Positions 1-7,306 of a stretch of 45,570 nt of DNA are shown here, piece by piece. The DNA comes from Candidatus Thorarchaeota archaeon. GTDB lineage: Archaea; Asgardarchaeota; Thorarchaeia; Thorarchaeales; Thorarchaeaceae. The DNA lies in contig RDOF01000024.1 in assembly GCA_011365025.1 (NCBI GenBank), forward strand, positions 1 to 45,570. Reading direction: 5' to 3'. Below the pieces are notes generated by a model. The model saw only the letters and a list, made by a program, of their open reading frames with translations. It was not told the origin of the DNA and made no database searches. A program made the position numbers and the translations under genes. Each line of letters opens with the position of its first letter. The first letter of the stretch is position 1.

Positions 1-2
1 CA

Positions 3-287
3 AAGAGCTCTGGCATTGACCTTGGAGAAGCGGCGGCAATACTGCTAGCACGAGAGACAGAAGCTTTGCTTCTCATTGACGATAAGATGGGGAGAACCAC
101 AGCTGAAATCCTTGGAGTCAGGTGTTTGGGCACAGTAGGTGTGCTCCTACGAGCTTTATCTATTTCAAGAATAGACTTCAATGAATATGTAGCGATTCTT
201 GATAGAATGATTGATGCAGGATTTCGATTGGACTCAAAAGTCTACAGACTAGCAGTACGAATAGCTAGGGATTTCGATGAGAAATAG
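3..287 (+). CDS. DUF3368-type PIN-domain protein, 5'-truncated by window edge
   Basis: The frame is already open at base 3 and ends with TAG at 285-287, so the start lies outside the window. The visible 94 residues contain a 'GEAAAILLAR' helix followed by 'LLIDDKMGR' and then 'LGTVGVLLRA', which is the typical C-terminal half of DUF3368 proteins, PIN-fold relatives of VapC. The aspartates in 'IDD' correspond to acidic active-site residues of the PIN fold. Family members are usually ribonuclease toxins paired with a small antitoxin encoded just upstream, which cannot be checked here. The next reading frame (mvhD-like) continues in the same frame six bases after this stop. Confidence 0.75.
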   Translation, partial: KSSGIDLGEAAAILLARETEALLLIDDKMGRTTAEILGVRCLGTVGVLLRALSISRIDFNEYVAILDRMIDAGFRLDSKVYRLAVRIARDFDEK

Positions 288-293
288 TCGCTA

Positions 294-665
294 ATGCAGT
301 GCATGTACGCCGCCGCAGACCTAGCGGGAACCATGAAGGTGCAGTACGGTGTATCGTCGCGCCTCATCAGGATGCCGTGTACTGCAAGGCTGGATATCAA
401 TTTCATTTTGAAGGCGCTGCAGGAGGTGGCGGATGGCGTACTGGTGGTGGGATGCCATCCAGGCGATTGCGCCTACAAGACTGGGAACTTGGGCGCTGAG
501 CGAAGGGTACGTTTTGCACGAAAGCTCGTGGGCCAGCTGGGCCTGAGTGAGGACCGGGTGAAGATGGTCTTCGTGAGCGCAGCCGAGGGGGACCTGTTCG
601 CGAAGGAGAACAATGATTTCGCCGAAGAGATTCGAAAGATAGGACCGAACCCAATCAGATTATAG
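294..665 (+). CDS. mvhD: MvhD-like hydrogenase iron-sulfur subunit, N-terminally shortened
   Basis: The 123-residue product matches the MvhD/FrhD delta-subunit family, a small [2Fe-2S] protein that links F420-non-reducing hydrogenase or related flavoenzymes to heterodisulfide reductase. Cys29 and the 'GCHPGDC' motif (Cys54, Cys59) are present. Family members start with a 'CNWC'-like pair before 'AAADLAG'; here only the second of that pair remains (Cys3), and about 12-15 N-terminal residues are missing. The start lies just after the upstream PIN gene's stop, in the same frame. GC content is clearly higher than in the flanking genes. No mvhA/mvhG or hdr partner is visible. I infer a truncated, possibly non-functional copy; its 3' end recurs five more times downstream. 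Confidence 0.75.
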   Translation: MQCMYAAADLAGTMKVQYGVSSRLIRMPCTARLDINFILKALQEVADGVLVVGCHPGDCAYKTGNLGAERRVRFARKLVGQLGLSEDRVKMVFVSAAEGDLFAKENNDFAEEIRKIGPNPIRL

Positions 666-783
666 AGCCAGTAACCGATTTCCTTCTTTAGTCCTGATAA
701 AGAGAAACGAAGGGCAGATACAGATAACGAACCTAATCTCGTTTCTTATGAGAATCATTGTTATAGGTTTCTTTGATTAGGAT

Positions 784-1260
784 ATGGCAGGTTCATTTCA
801 CGAAGGGATAAGTATGAATCAGAATGATCAACGTGATACTCTGAAGATAGGTGATTTTTGGCATGAACCTGTTGCATTTAGGGCGTCAGTGTTGAAAGAG
901 GGCAACTGCAGAGCCAACCACAAAGAGGGTCAGGTCTTCGAGTTTGATTGGTGTACTCCCAAGGGTATGTGCGGTGAGAGTTTCGTGGGCATGTATCCTG
1001 TCCTTCATTCTTTGAGGGTATTCGGCGATATGAGGGAGTTGGGGAGTCCACACCGTCACATTCGTGTCTACAACTGCCCTGCAAGGGTCATCCAGTTTGA
1101 GATTGCAGCAACATACAGATGCAACCTGTGTGGCAGTGAGCTACCAATAGAAGATGGCGAGATACAATCAAGGAAGCTCGAAAACCCAGAACAGAATCTT
1201 TGGGTGCGAGTCTGTTCTGACTGTTCAGAGAAATATTCCAAAATGAGACTTGTTTGGTGA
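784..1260 (+). CDS. TIGR04076-like protein with C-terminal Cys4 zinc-ribbon-like tail
   Basis: This 158-residue protein has the pattern of the small TIGR04076 family: 'EGNCRANHKEGQVFEF', 'CTPKGMCGESFVGMYPVL' and a C-terminal 'CPARVIQFEI' strand. The function of that family is not known to me. After residue 110 the protein continues with 'CNLCGSE' and, some 30 residues later, 'CSDC', which would make a four-cysteine zinc site not normally present in these roughly 90-residue proteins. Two starts are possible: ATG 784, or ATG 814 with a purine-rich stretch 5 nt upstream. It lies between two mvhD 3'-end copies. Confidence 0.6.
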   Translation: MAGSFHEGISMNQNDQRDTLKIGDFWHEPVAFRASVLKEGNCRANHKEGQVFEFDWCTPKGMCGESFVGMYPVLHSLRVFGDMRELGSPHRHIRVYNCPARVIQFEIAATYRCNLCGSELPIEDGEIQSRKLENPEQNLWVRVCSDCSEKYSKMRLVW

Positions 1261-1317
1261 CTCTCAGGAAATCCGTGAAACTGACATTTCCCTAGAATGC
1301 TGTACAGGCGAGATTGC

Positions 1318-1359
1318 AAGGAGATTCGGAAGATTGGACAGAATCCAATCAGGTTGCAA
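1318..1359 (+). pseudogene. mvhD 3'-end remnant, copy 2
   Basis: This 42-nt block aligns without gaps to 624-665, the end of the mvhD-like gene. Read in the corresponding frame it gives 'KEIRKIGQNPIRLQ', matching the 'EEIRKIGPNPIRL' tail. The stop codon is replaced by CAA, so the frame runs on. Upstream sequence no longer resembles mvhD. It lies in the 273-bp gap between the TIGR04076-like gene and the secreted peptidase gene, where I see no other gene. Confidence 0.65.
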
Positions 1360-1533
1360 ATCAGTCGGGTCACCGACTCAATCTGCGAATTTTCGATTTC
1401 TCTCGCTGTGACCAATTCAGTAAATGCAAGATTTCCAAAGAACGTCTTAATTCCTCTTCCAAGAAGATCTCGGTTAAAATGCGTAGCGCTGAAATGAACA
1501 CCTAAATTCAATTCTATTAGTGAAGACCTGAGG

Positions 1534-3012
1534 ATGAAAGCGCAATCTTGGACATTACTTTGCATTAATTTGATCGTGATCAGTCTGGCGTGTATTCACC
1601 CACTCTCCATATACGCAGACCTCCATCCAACTGCATCACTAGAAGTCACACTGTATCCGATAGAACACACACCTGCCCACGAGATTGGAGATGAAAGGTT
1701 GTTCTGGGCAGTGAACTTCGACACCGATGAGTACTATCAGGTAAACGCCTACCTGCTTGCTATCGGAGACCATTGCTACATCTTCTTTGATGACCTTGTA
1801 ATCTCGATAATTGGAGAAGAAGAGGCCACGAATAGAGCTGAGGTTTACAGAGATGGGTTTGACAGCAACATCTACTCTGCAGTGACCGACTTGGCAGGAA
1901 ATCCTGACGGCACATTGGGTGACGTGGACGGTGATCCGAGGATATACATTCTGATAGTCGAACATCGCCAGAGCTACTACAGACAGTCAAACGAGATTGA
2001 AGGCGAACACTCGAACATGTGCGAGATGGTGTATATCTGCTACCGAACGAACGACCCTGAGGCAACGATAGCCCACGAGTTTCACCATCTGGTCTGGTTC
2101 AACCACGAGTTTGACGAGGTCCATTTCGTTCTGGAGGGAGCAGCTGAGTATGCCACATACTACTCCGGTTATCTCCCAGCCAATAACTGGACTGTTAGAG
2201 TGCAAGACTTCCTTGATGACATTGACGATGCGCTCATCTATTTCGAGGTTGAGGCTCAAGACTACGGTGCCTGCTACCTCTTTGCATTCTACCTGGCAGA
2301 ACAATATGGGGTGCGGTTCCTACGAAACCTCGTGCAACAAGAGGTTGACGGAGCCCGCGGGCTGGAAACTGCACTTGAGGCAGCAGGACATTACATCTCG
2401 TTCAATGAGCTATACCTGGACTGGATGACTGCCCTGACCATAGATGAACAGGGCTTTGCGGAGGACCGTTATTGCTACCGCAACATAGATACTACAATCC
2501 AAGACTATACCACCATTGAAACTCTGCCCTATCAGGATGATAGTGTGCCACTGTATTGTTATGGTTCAAAAGTGTATCAACTCATATCGCCGCCTGATAG
2601 CTTTAGCATAGAGATGAGCCAGCCGAATGATGGGGTTTCAGGTCTCTCAGTCGTGTACCGGGACCTTCATGGCTGGCATGTTCAACAGAAGCAGGAGGAG
2701 GGTGCGGCAGTCATGCAGGTGACAGGAGAGTCGCTAGATATTGCTCACGTGATTGTAAGCTACCTGTATACGGAAACCCCTGGTGGGGGCATCGACTTTG
2801 GTTCTGGTCCTCGCGAAACTGTCCAGATATTGATACATGATTGGAATGAAACTACGGGCACAACGACAGCCTCATCTACAACCATCAAACACGATTATGC
2901 CTTGCTCATTGCTGCTGGAACAATGCCCATCTCTGCTACGCTCATTGTGCTATTTCTCTTTATCAAGAAAAAGAGAGCCCAATCTATATGTGCTGAAATC
3001 AATCTTCTCTAG
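1534..3012 (+). CDS. Secreted, membrane-anchored zinc metallopeptidase (M6/M30-like)
   Basis: The 492-residue protein starts with a signal-peptide-like segment (residues 5-27), has a long extracytoplasmic region, and ends with a transmembrane helix (about 459-480) followed by a basic 'KKKR' tail. Residues 181-185 are 'HEFHH', the HExxH zinc motif, followed about 17 residues later by 'EGAAEYA', which supplies the expected glutamate ligand. This layout resembles peptidases of the M6/M30 type. Asp-rich stretches (about 127-137) may bind calcium. I infer an externally facing protease, possibly for scavenging proteins. It stands alone between mvhD-tail copies 2 and 3; ATG 1534 follows a short purine-rich stretch. 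Confidence 0.7.
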   Translation: MKAQSWTLLCINLIVISLACIHPLSIYADLHPTASLEVTLYPIEHTPAHEIGDERLFWAVNFDTDEYYQVNAYLLAIGDHCYIFFDDLVISIIGEEEATNRAEVYRDGFDSNIYSAVTDLAGNPDGTLGDVDGDPRIYILIVEHRQSYYRQSNEIEGEHSNMCEMVYICYRTNDPEATIAHEFHHLVWFNHEFDEVHFVLEGAAEYATYYSGYLPANNWTVRVQDFLDDIDDALIYFEVEAQDYGACYLFAFYLAEQYGVRFLRNLVQQEVDGARGLETALEAAGHYISFNELYLDWMTALTIDEQGFAEDRYCYRNIDTTIQDYTTIETLPYQDDSVPLYCYGSKVYQLISPPDSFSIEMSQPNDGVSGLSVVYRDLHGWHVQQKQEEGAAVMQVTGESLDIAHVIVSYLYTETPGGGIDFGSGPRETVQILIHDWNETTGTTTASSTTIKHDYALLIAAGTMPISATLIVLFLFIKKKRAQSICAEINLL

Positions 3013-3037
3013 TCCCATTCCTTCGTCTCATCAATTT

Positions 3038-3079
3038 GAGGCGATTCGGAAGATAGAACCGAATCCAATCAGACTGTGA
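3038..3079 (+). pseudogene. mvhD 3'-end remnant, copy 3
   Basis: A gap-free 42-nt match to the end of the mvhD-like gene, reading 'EAIRKIEPNPIRL' then TGA. The stop codon sits exactly where the intact copy has TAG. It begins 25 nt after the stop of the secreted peptidase gene, and no recognisable mvhD sequence precedes it. Confidence 0.7.
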
Positions 3080-3155
3080 TTCTACACAATGAGATGTGAT
3101 GGTTCTCCAAGCGAAGAGATGATTAGGAGGCGCCCCGTTTCAGGTTTGAAGAAGA

Positions 3156-4238
3156 ATGACAATCGACGAATATGAACGACTGGCTGCGACTCTCAATAAG
3201 ATACCAAACGGTTTCTCTCCAGTTGAAGATGGTACGCATCTAAGGATATTGAGATGGATCTTTACGCCGGAAGAAGCTAATATTGCAGGCCAAATGAAAC
3301 TTCGCGGAGAAACAAGTGAAGAGCTTGCCAAACGCCTACGGATGCCGGTAGAAGAACTTGAAAATCGGCTACACGACATGGAGAGGAAGGGGCAAATATT
3401 CGTACTGGAGTCTGATGGTTTCAAACGCTATGCTCTGACTGTGTTTATTGGAGGTATATGGGAAGGGCAAATGGATCGCATGGATGAAGACTTCGCACGA
3501 ATGGTCGATGAATACTTCACAAAAGGAAAGAACAAGGGCCTTTTCGATACGGAGCCACCAATATTCAAGGTAATTCCAATCAATAAGACAATCTCCACAG
3601 AGATTGAAGTATACCCGTACGAGGTTGCAGAGGAAATCATTGAGAAAGCTAGGTCTTGGGGAGTGAGAGAATGTATGTGCAAGAAGCAGAAGGGACTGCT
3701 GGACGAAAAGTGCAAGTATCCCTCGTCAGTCTGTCTTCTCTTCTCCTCAAGGCCAAACGCGTACCAGAAAGATGAGCTGACTACAACCATCTCCAAAGAG
3801 GAATCTCTAAGGATTCTGCATGAGGCTGAAGAGGCAGGTCTGGTACATTGTGCCATGAACGTCAAGCATGGACACTCATACATTTGCAATTGCTGTACCT
3901 GTTGCTGCGTGATGTTGACTGGTATGGTGAAGCTTGGACAACCTCATGCATTTCTGAGGTCAAACTTTACGATAGAAGTAGATGAGGGGAGATGTATTGG
4001 GTGCGGGGACTGTATCGATCGATGTCAATTTGATGTTTTGAAATTGCAGGGCGAGATCTGTCAAGCAAATCAAGTCAAATGCGTTGGATGTGGAGTCTGT
4101 ACAATTTCATGTGCGGTAGGAGCGCTGAGCCTTGTTCCGCGCCCGCCCGAAGAAAGGACAATACCACCAGAAGATAGGAGTGGCTGGATGAAAGAAAAGG
4201 CAAGAGCAAGAGGCCTTGAACTTTCAGAACTTCTTTGA
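3156..4238 (+). CDS. Winged-helix plus 4Fe-4S ferredoxin domain protein
   Basis: The 360-residue protein has three parts. Residues about 25-100 resemble a winged-helix region ('GETSEELAKRLRMPVEELENRL'). The middle has cysteine clusters typical of an archaeal/deltaproteobacterial Fe-S family: 'CMCKKQKG', a later Cys pair near residues 188-193, and 'CNCCTCCCVML'. The C-terminus holds two ferredoxin motifs, 'CIGCGDCIDRC' and 'CVGCGVCTISC', enough for two [4Fe-4S] clusters. A cytoplasmic electron-transfer or redox-sensing role is inferred; the substrate is unknown. It is flanked by mvhD remnants but no complete hydrogenase or Hdr genes are nearby. Confidence 0.8.
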   Translation: MTIDEYERLAATLNKIPNGFSPVEDGTHLRILRWIFTPEEANIAGQMKLRGETSEELAKRLRMPVEELENRLHDMERKGQIFVLESDGFKRYALTVFIGGIWEGQMDRMDEDFARMVDEYFTKGKNKGLFDTEPPIFKVIPINKTISTEIEVYPYEVAEEIIEKARSWGVRECMCKKQKGLLDEKCKYPSSVCLLFSSRPNAYQKDELTTTISKEESLRILHEAEEAGLVHCAMNVKHGHSYICNCCTCCCVMLTGMVKLGQPHAFLRSNFTIEVDEGRCIGCGDCIDRCQFDVLKLQGEICQANQVKCVGCGVCTISCAVGALSLVPRPPEERTIPPEDRSGWMKEKARARGLELSELL

Positions 4239-4270
4239 TGTTGTAGACCCACTATAACAGAGCTCTTGCT

Positions 4271-4417
4271 TCACTTGCGGTCAATCCTCTGCAGAATCCT
4301 TTCCAGAGCCAATGGAAAAAGCGCAACTGTGCATCTGCTGACCTCGTCAACCCATCATTGGCATTCTTCCTTCTGAGATTCTCCATCTCTAATAGGACAA
4401 TATGCTTCTCTGGATAT
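4271..4417 (-). pseudogene. Dead copy of small 'CPIRDG' cysteine protein
   Basis: This 147-nt stretch aligns over its full length with the intact small gene at 6386-6532. It reads 'SREAYCPIRDGESQKEECQ', then TGA where the intact copy has TGG (Trp), then 'WVDEVSRC', ending in TGA at the same relative position. The ATG is replaced by ATA and one cysteine by serine. Three independent lesions make it a pseudogene. It sits head-to-head with the mvhD remnant at 4418-4557, as the intact copy does with the remnant at 6540-6676. Confidence 0.65.
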
Positions 4418-4557
4418 TTTCCAGAGTCCGGCAGTCATGGTCCGCATTGTCCATGAGGCATTTTGCCTTGAACCCAAGAGCAGTTTCGATGTTTGTGGCC
4501 TGCGGTGACAAGTTTGCTGAGATTCGAAAGAGAGGTCCAAATCCGACTAACCTCTAA
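4418..4557 (+). pseudogene. mvhD 3'-end remnant, copy 4 (extended)
   Basis: The last 42 nt (4516-4557) match the mvhD tail, reading 'AEIRKRGPNPTNL' with the stop in register. The preceding frame reads 'VSMFVACGDKF', alignable to 'VKMVFVSAAEGDLF' of the mvhD-like gene with small gaps, so about 40 codons of the 3' end can be traced. No start codon or cysteine motif survives. Together with 4271-4417 it fills the 370-bp gap before the next gene. Confidence 0.6.
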
Positions 4558-4608
4558 AGCAGTGAGGATGCAGCTGTTTCAACATGAAGCGTTGAACGTA
4601 TTGCCTTT

Positions 4609-5610
4609 ATGGATTCACAGCATCGCCGTCACGAGGAGAAAATGACGTCGTTCAGTCGCAAGGCATTGGTTGTGCTCGTGATTACTCAATTCGTGTTCAC
4701 CATTCCTTTCATTCTGCAGGTCAATATCGATGATTCACTTGACTCATGTACAATTTTCACCGTTTCACAAGATGGGACGACATTCTTCTGTAACAATGAG
4801 GACGAAGGACTTCGACATGGACGAGTCTGGTTTCTGCCTGGAGGGGAGGACAGATACGGTTTGGTGCTATTTGGATATGCAATATATCGAAACCTTGTCG
4901 TCCCAGTCGGAGGGATGAACGACCAGGGACTCTGCTTTGATATGACGATGGTTGAAGAGACTAGCGCTCTCCTCGATCTTGGCAAACCAGACTATCAGGG
5001 GTCCTATTTTCTGGATATGCTCGGAGAATGTGCAACTGCAGAGGAAGCAAGGACTTGGGTCCGTTCCTATGACTTGCTCATTTTAAACTGGCAACAAGCG
5101 CATATCGCTGATGATACTGGAGATGCAGTCGTTATTGGGCTGGATGATAACGGTGAACTCTGGATGACAAACAAATCTGGTGCCTATATTGTTACCACGA
5201 ATTTTAATCTCGCTCAAGATGACGGGAGCCATCACCATAGTGAACGATATGAAACATCGATATCCATGCTGAGTGCGATGGGTGAACTAACTCTCGATTA
5301 CTGTCGGGAGATTCTCGGAGCGGTTTCGATGACCTCAACAATGTATTCGTACATTGGTGACCTTCAAAACAAGCTTCTGTATCTCTATTCTCGTGGCAAT
5401 TTTGAACACGTTGCAGTCCTAAATGTGACCGAAGAATTAGCAGCAGGAGAACATTCGTACGACATTGAACGGCTCGTATCTCATCAGACTGGACTGTCTT
5501 CTTCTTCTTTAGACACTCCCAGTGATTTGGTTGGCGTAGTTGCAGCAGGATTTGTCACAACCCTTTCGGTCTTGGTTGCAGCTGTGAAAAAAAAGGATGG
5601 ATGGGTTTGA
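4609..5610 (+). CDS. Membrane-anchored Ntn-type linear amide C-N hydrolase (C45/C59-like)
   Basis: The 333-residue protein has an N-terminal hydrophobic segment (about 18-36), then 'SCTIFT' with Cys47, which fits the N-terminal nucleophile of choloylglycine hydrolase/penicillin acylase relatives once the leader is cut off. 'NNEDEG', 'VPVGGMNDQGLCFDMT' and 'VVTTNFNL' fit the same fold. A second hydrophobic stretch near residues 305-326 with a basic tail suggests a C-terminal anchor. It probably cleaves amide bonds outside the cell; the substrate is unknown. ATG 4642, just after GAGGAG, is an alternative start. The stop overlaps the next gene by 10 bases, so the two are co-transcribed. Confidence 0.7.
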   Translation: MDSQHRRHEEKMTSFSRKALVVLVITQFVFTIPFILQVNIDDSLDSCTIFTVSQDGTTFFCNNEDEGLRHGRVWFLPGGEDRYGLVLFGYAIYRNLVVPVGGMNDQGLCFDMTMVEETSALLDLGKPDYQGSYFLDMLGECATAEEARTWVRSYDLLILNWQQAHIADDTGDAVVIGLDDNGELWMTNKSGAYIVTTNFNLAQDDGSHHHSERYETSISMLSAMGELTLDYCREILGAVSMTSTMYSYIGDLQNKLLYLYSRGNFEHVAVLNVTEELAAGEHSYDIERLVSHQTGLSSSSLDTPSDLVGVVAAGFVTTLSVLVAAVKKKDGWV

Positions 5611-6242
5611 GTAAGCAGGATTTGGCCCCTAACAACGGGCAACAACAGGAAGAGGCCCCTTCAGATAGGAGGTCATACTCGAAAGAACAATGGCTAAGAT
5701 TCGATTTGATTGGTTCAAGCTATCTAGTGTTAATTGTGATTTCTTCAGTCTTCTTTCGTGCTGCAATCTACATTCCGACGCCATGGGTCACAGCTGTCCT
5801 CTACCTCCATTTGGCACCAGTCTTTCTCTACTCAATGAGCGCTATGGCTCGTCCATGGGTAGTTGTGGCAATTTGCTTTCCTAGTCTGGTCATTGGAGAA
5901 GTGTTTTGGACTATTGTCTATGGGTCCGCAGGTGAATTGCTATTCAATGTGGCAGTCGCATTGAATGCGTGGGGAATTGGATGTCTGCTAATCTCGTTTC
6001 TCAGGAAGAGGAATACTGGATTGGCAATGCTTGTTGGGGGTGCTTGGAGTTTCTTTGGGTTTCTTGTTCCAACAATCATTTACTACGGTATGATTTTGAA
6101 CTGGAGTGCACTCTATATGGTTGCCTACTCATTGTTCTCAATGGTGTTCAACTTAGTTCTTATCCCCGCTGCGCTTGCCCTGAATTATATGATACAAAGT
6201 ATCTTCAAAGCTAATAGCTTGGAGGAATTGATACTTCTCTGA
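5601..6242 (+). CDS. Multi-spanning membrane protein of unknown function
   Basis: This 213-residue protein has a polar N-terminus of about 30 residues, then five or six hydrophobic segments (about 38-60, 65-85, 88-110, 118-135, 142-165 and 172-195). The overall look, short helices with few charged loops, resembles S-components of ECF vitamin transporters, but I see no decisive motif. The ATG overlaps the end of the Ntn-hydrolase gene by 10 bases, suggesting translational coupling. One possibility is that the hydrolase releases a product that this protein takes up; that is inference only. Confidence 0.6.
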   Translation: MGLSKQDLAPNNGQQQEEAPSDRRSYSKEQWLRFDLIGSSYLVLIVISSVFFRAAIYIPTPWVTAVLYLHLAPVFLYSMSAMARPWVVVAICFPSLVIGEVFWTIVYGSAGELLFNVAVALNAWGIGCLLISFLRKRNTGLAMLVGGAWSFFGFLVPTIIYYGMILNWSALYMVAYSLFSMVFNLVLIPAALALNYMIQSIFKANSLEELILL

Positions 6243-6338
6243 GTGCAGTTCAGCTGGCTAAACACAGTTGGGGTTTGTTTCATGTCACGTGCTATTGGTG
6301 ACAAGCATCATAACTCCACAGCCAAAAGCAACAAGGTT

Positions 6339-6380
6339 GAAGAGATCCAAAGGATAGGACCAAATTCAACACTATCATAG
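6339..6380 (+). pseudogene. mvhD 3'-end remnant, copy 5
   Basis: A 42-nt block reading 'EEIQRIGPNSTLS' then TAG, aligned in register with the mvhD tail (positions of Glu-Glu-Ile, Arg-Ile-Gly-Pro-Asn and stop are conserved). It ends 5 nt before the stop codon of the oppositely oriented small cysteine gene at 6386-6532. Confidence 0.5.
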
Positions 6381-6385
6381 AAACA

Positions 6386-6532
6386 TCATGTGAAGTCGAC
6401 TTTTTGTAGAATGTTTTTCAGGACAGATGGAATGAGCCCAACTGCGCATCTCTTGGCCCCGTCAACCCACCATTGGCATTCCTCCTTCTGACACTCTCCA
6501 TCTCTAATAGGACAATATGTTTCTCTGGACAT
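6386..6532 (-). CDS. Small cysteine-motif protein, 48 residues
   Basis: The frame runs from ATG at 6532 (complement) to TGA at 6386 and encodes 48 residues beginning 'MSRETYCPIRDGECQKEECQ' followed by 'WWVDGAKRCAVGLIP'. Four cysteines (positions 7, 14, 19 and 29) in a 'CPIRDGxC...EECxWW...RC' arrangement resemble small metal- or Fe-S-binding proteins, as short proteins with a 'CPxRDG...CxxWD...CA' motif are common in prokaryotes. The nearly identical but broken copy at 4271-4417 supports that the frame was under selection. It lies head-to-head with mvhD remnant 6. Function unknown. Confidence 0.6.
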   Translation of the reverse strand: MSRETYCPIRDGECQKEECQWWVDGAKRCAVGLIPSVLKNILQKVDFT

Positions 6533-6539
6533 TTTTCTA

Positions 6540-6676
6540 ACCTACCGGCAGTCCTAATCAAGTCGCTCATAAACCATTTTACTCTGAATGCAAAAGTGGC
6601 CTTTGTGTCAGTAGCTTTAGGCGAGAAGTTTACTGATGATATTCAGAAGATAGCGCCGAGCCCAATTCACCTATAG
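6540..6676 (+). pseudogene. mvhD 3'-end remnant, copy 6 (extended)
   Basis: The end (6635-6676) reads 'DDIQKIAPSPIHL' with the stop in register with mvhD. Before it, 'KVAFVSVALGEKF' aligns with 'VKMVFVSAAEGDLF', and 'LINHFTLN' with 'LVGQLGLS', so roughly the last 45 codons are traceable. The conserved cysteines and any start are gone. It ends 3 nt before the stop of the convergent acetyltransferase gene. Confidence 0.6.
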
Positions 6677-6679
6677 GGG

Positions 6680-7114
6680 TCATAGCCGTTTCTTCATGGC
6701 ATAGGCACGGACCTCAAAACCTAGTTTATCATACAGGTGTTTTGCCGATACAGCTTCAACGGGGCAGTGAAGAAGAACGATATCGACACCCTCTTTTTTC
6801 AGGATTCGAAGCAATTCATTGAGTAGTGCATTACCAATGCCTTGTTTTTGGTATGATGCATCAACTGCAAGGAGTTCTATCTGGGCCACCTTGGATGCAG
6901 CCCACGTATTCAAGACCTCACTAGGAACCTCTCTCAGATAGGCAAAGACAAAGCCAACTATTCTGTCGTTGACTTCTGCAACTACTAGGCCCTGAGGAAA
7001 TGAATATGCAGGCTGAAAATCTACCTCGGTTGTGGCCGAGTCAAAGAATGCATATCTATTCGCGATAGTGAGAACTTGTTCGAGATCTTGGGGTTTGAAT
7101 GCACGAAGGTTCAT
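6680..7114 (-). CDS. GNAT-family N-acetyltransferase
   Basis: The 144-residue protein is a single GNAT domain. The acetyl-CoA motif A is 'VDASYQKQGIGNALLNELL' (Q/RxxGxG/A form), preceded by the beta-4 strand 'VAQIELLAV', and the C-terminus has 'HLYDKLGFEVRAYAMKKRL', the usual beta-6/7 end. It transfers an acetyl group from acetyl-CoA to an amine; the substrate cannot be told. ATG at 7114 fits the family start ('MNLRAFKPQDLEQVLTIA'). It is divergent from the next acetyltransferase gene, with 192 bp between them. Confidence 0.85.
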   Translation of the reverse strand: MNLRAFKPQDLEQVLTIANRYAFFDSATTEVDFQPAYSFPQGLVVAEVNDRIVGFVFAYLREVPSEVLNTWAASKVAQIELLAVDASYQKQGIGNALLNELLRILKKEGVDIVLLHCPVEAVSAKHLYDKLGFEVRAYAMKKRL

Positions 7115-7306
7115 AGTTGAAGCTCCTTGCGATTCGGAGAAGGCAATTCGGGTAAAAAGCTGATGTTCTCTGCGACTTCACATAAACCACAAGACTTGAC
7201 GTATGTGAAATGTGGATGATTACGCAAATCTGTCAAGACCAGCCAATACCTGTTTCTGCAAAACCATTTTACAGGGCCTTGAGCATTTCAGCAAGAGCTG
7301 GGAGAA

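Noticed and set aside
4271..4417. In-frame TGA in the small cysteine frame read as selenocysteine
   Set aside because: The paralogue has Trp (TGG) at that site, the start codon is also lost and a Cys is mutated; a pseudogene explains all three.
1..6676. Insertion sequence or integrase explaining the repeated mvhD ends
   Set aside because: No transposase or integrase frame and no terminal inverted repeats were seen in this stretch.
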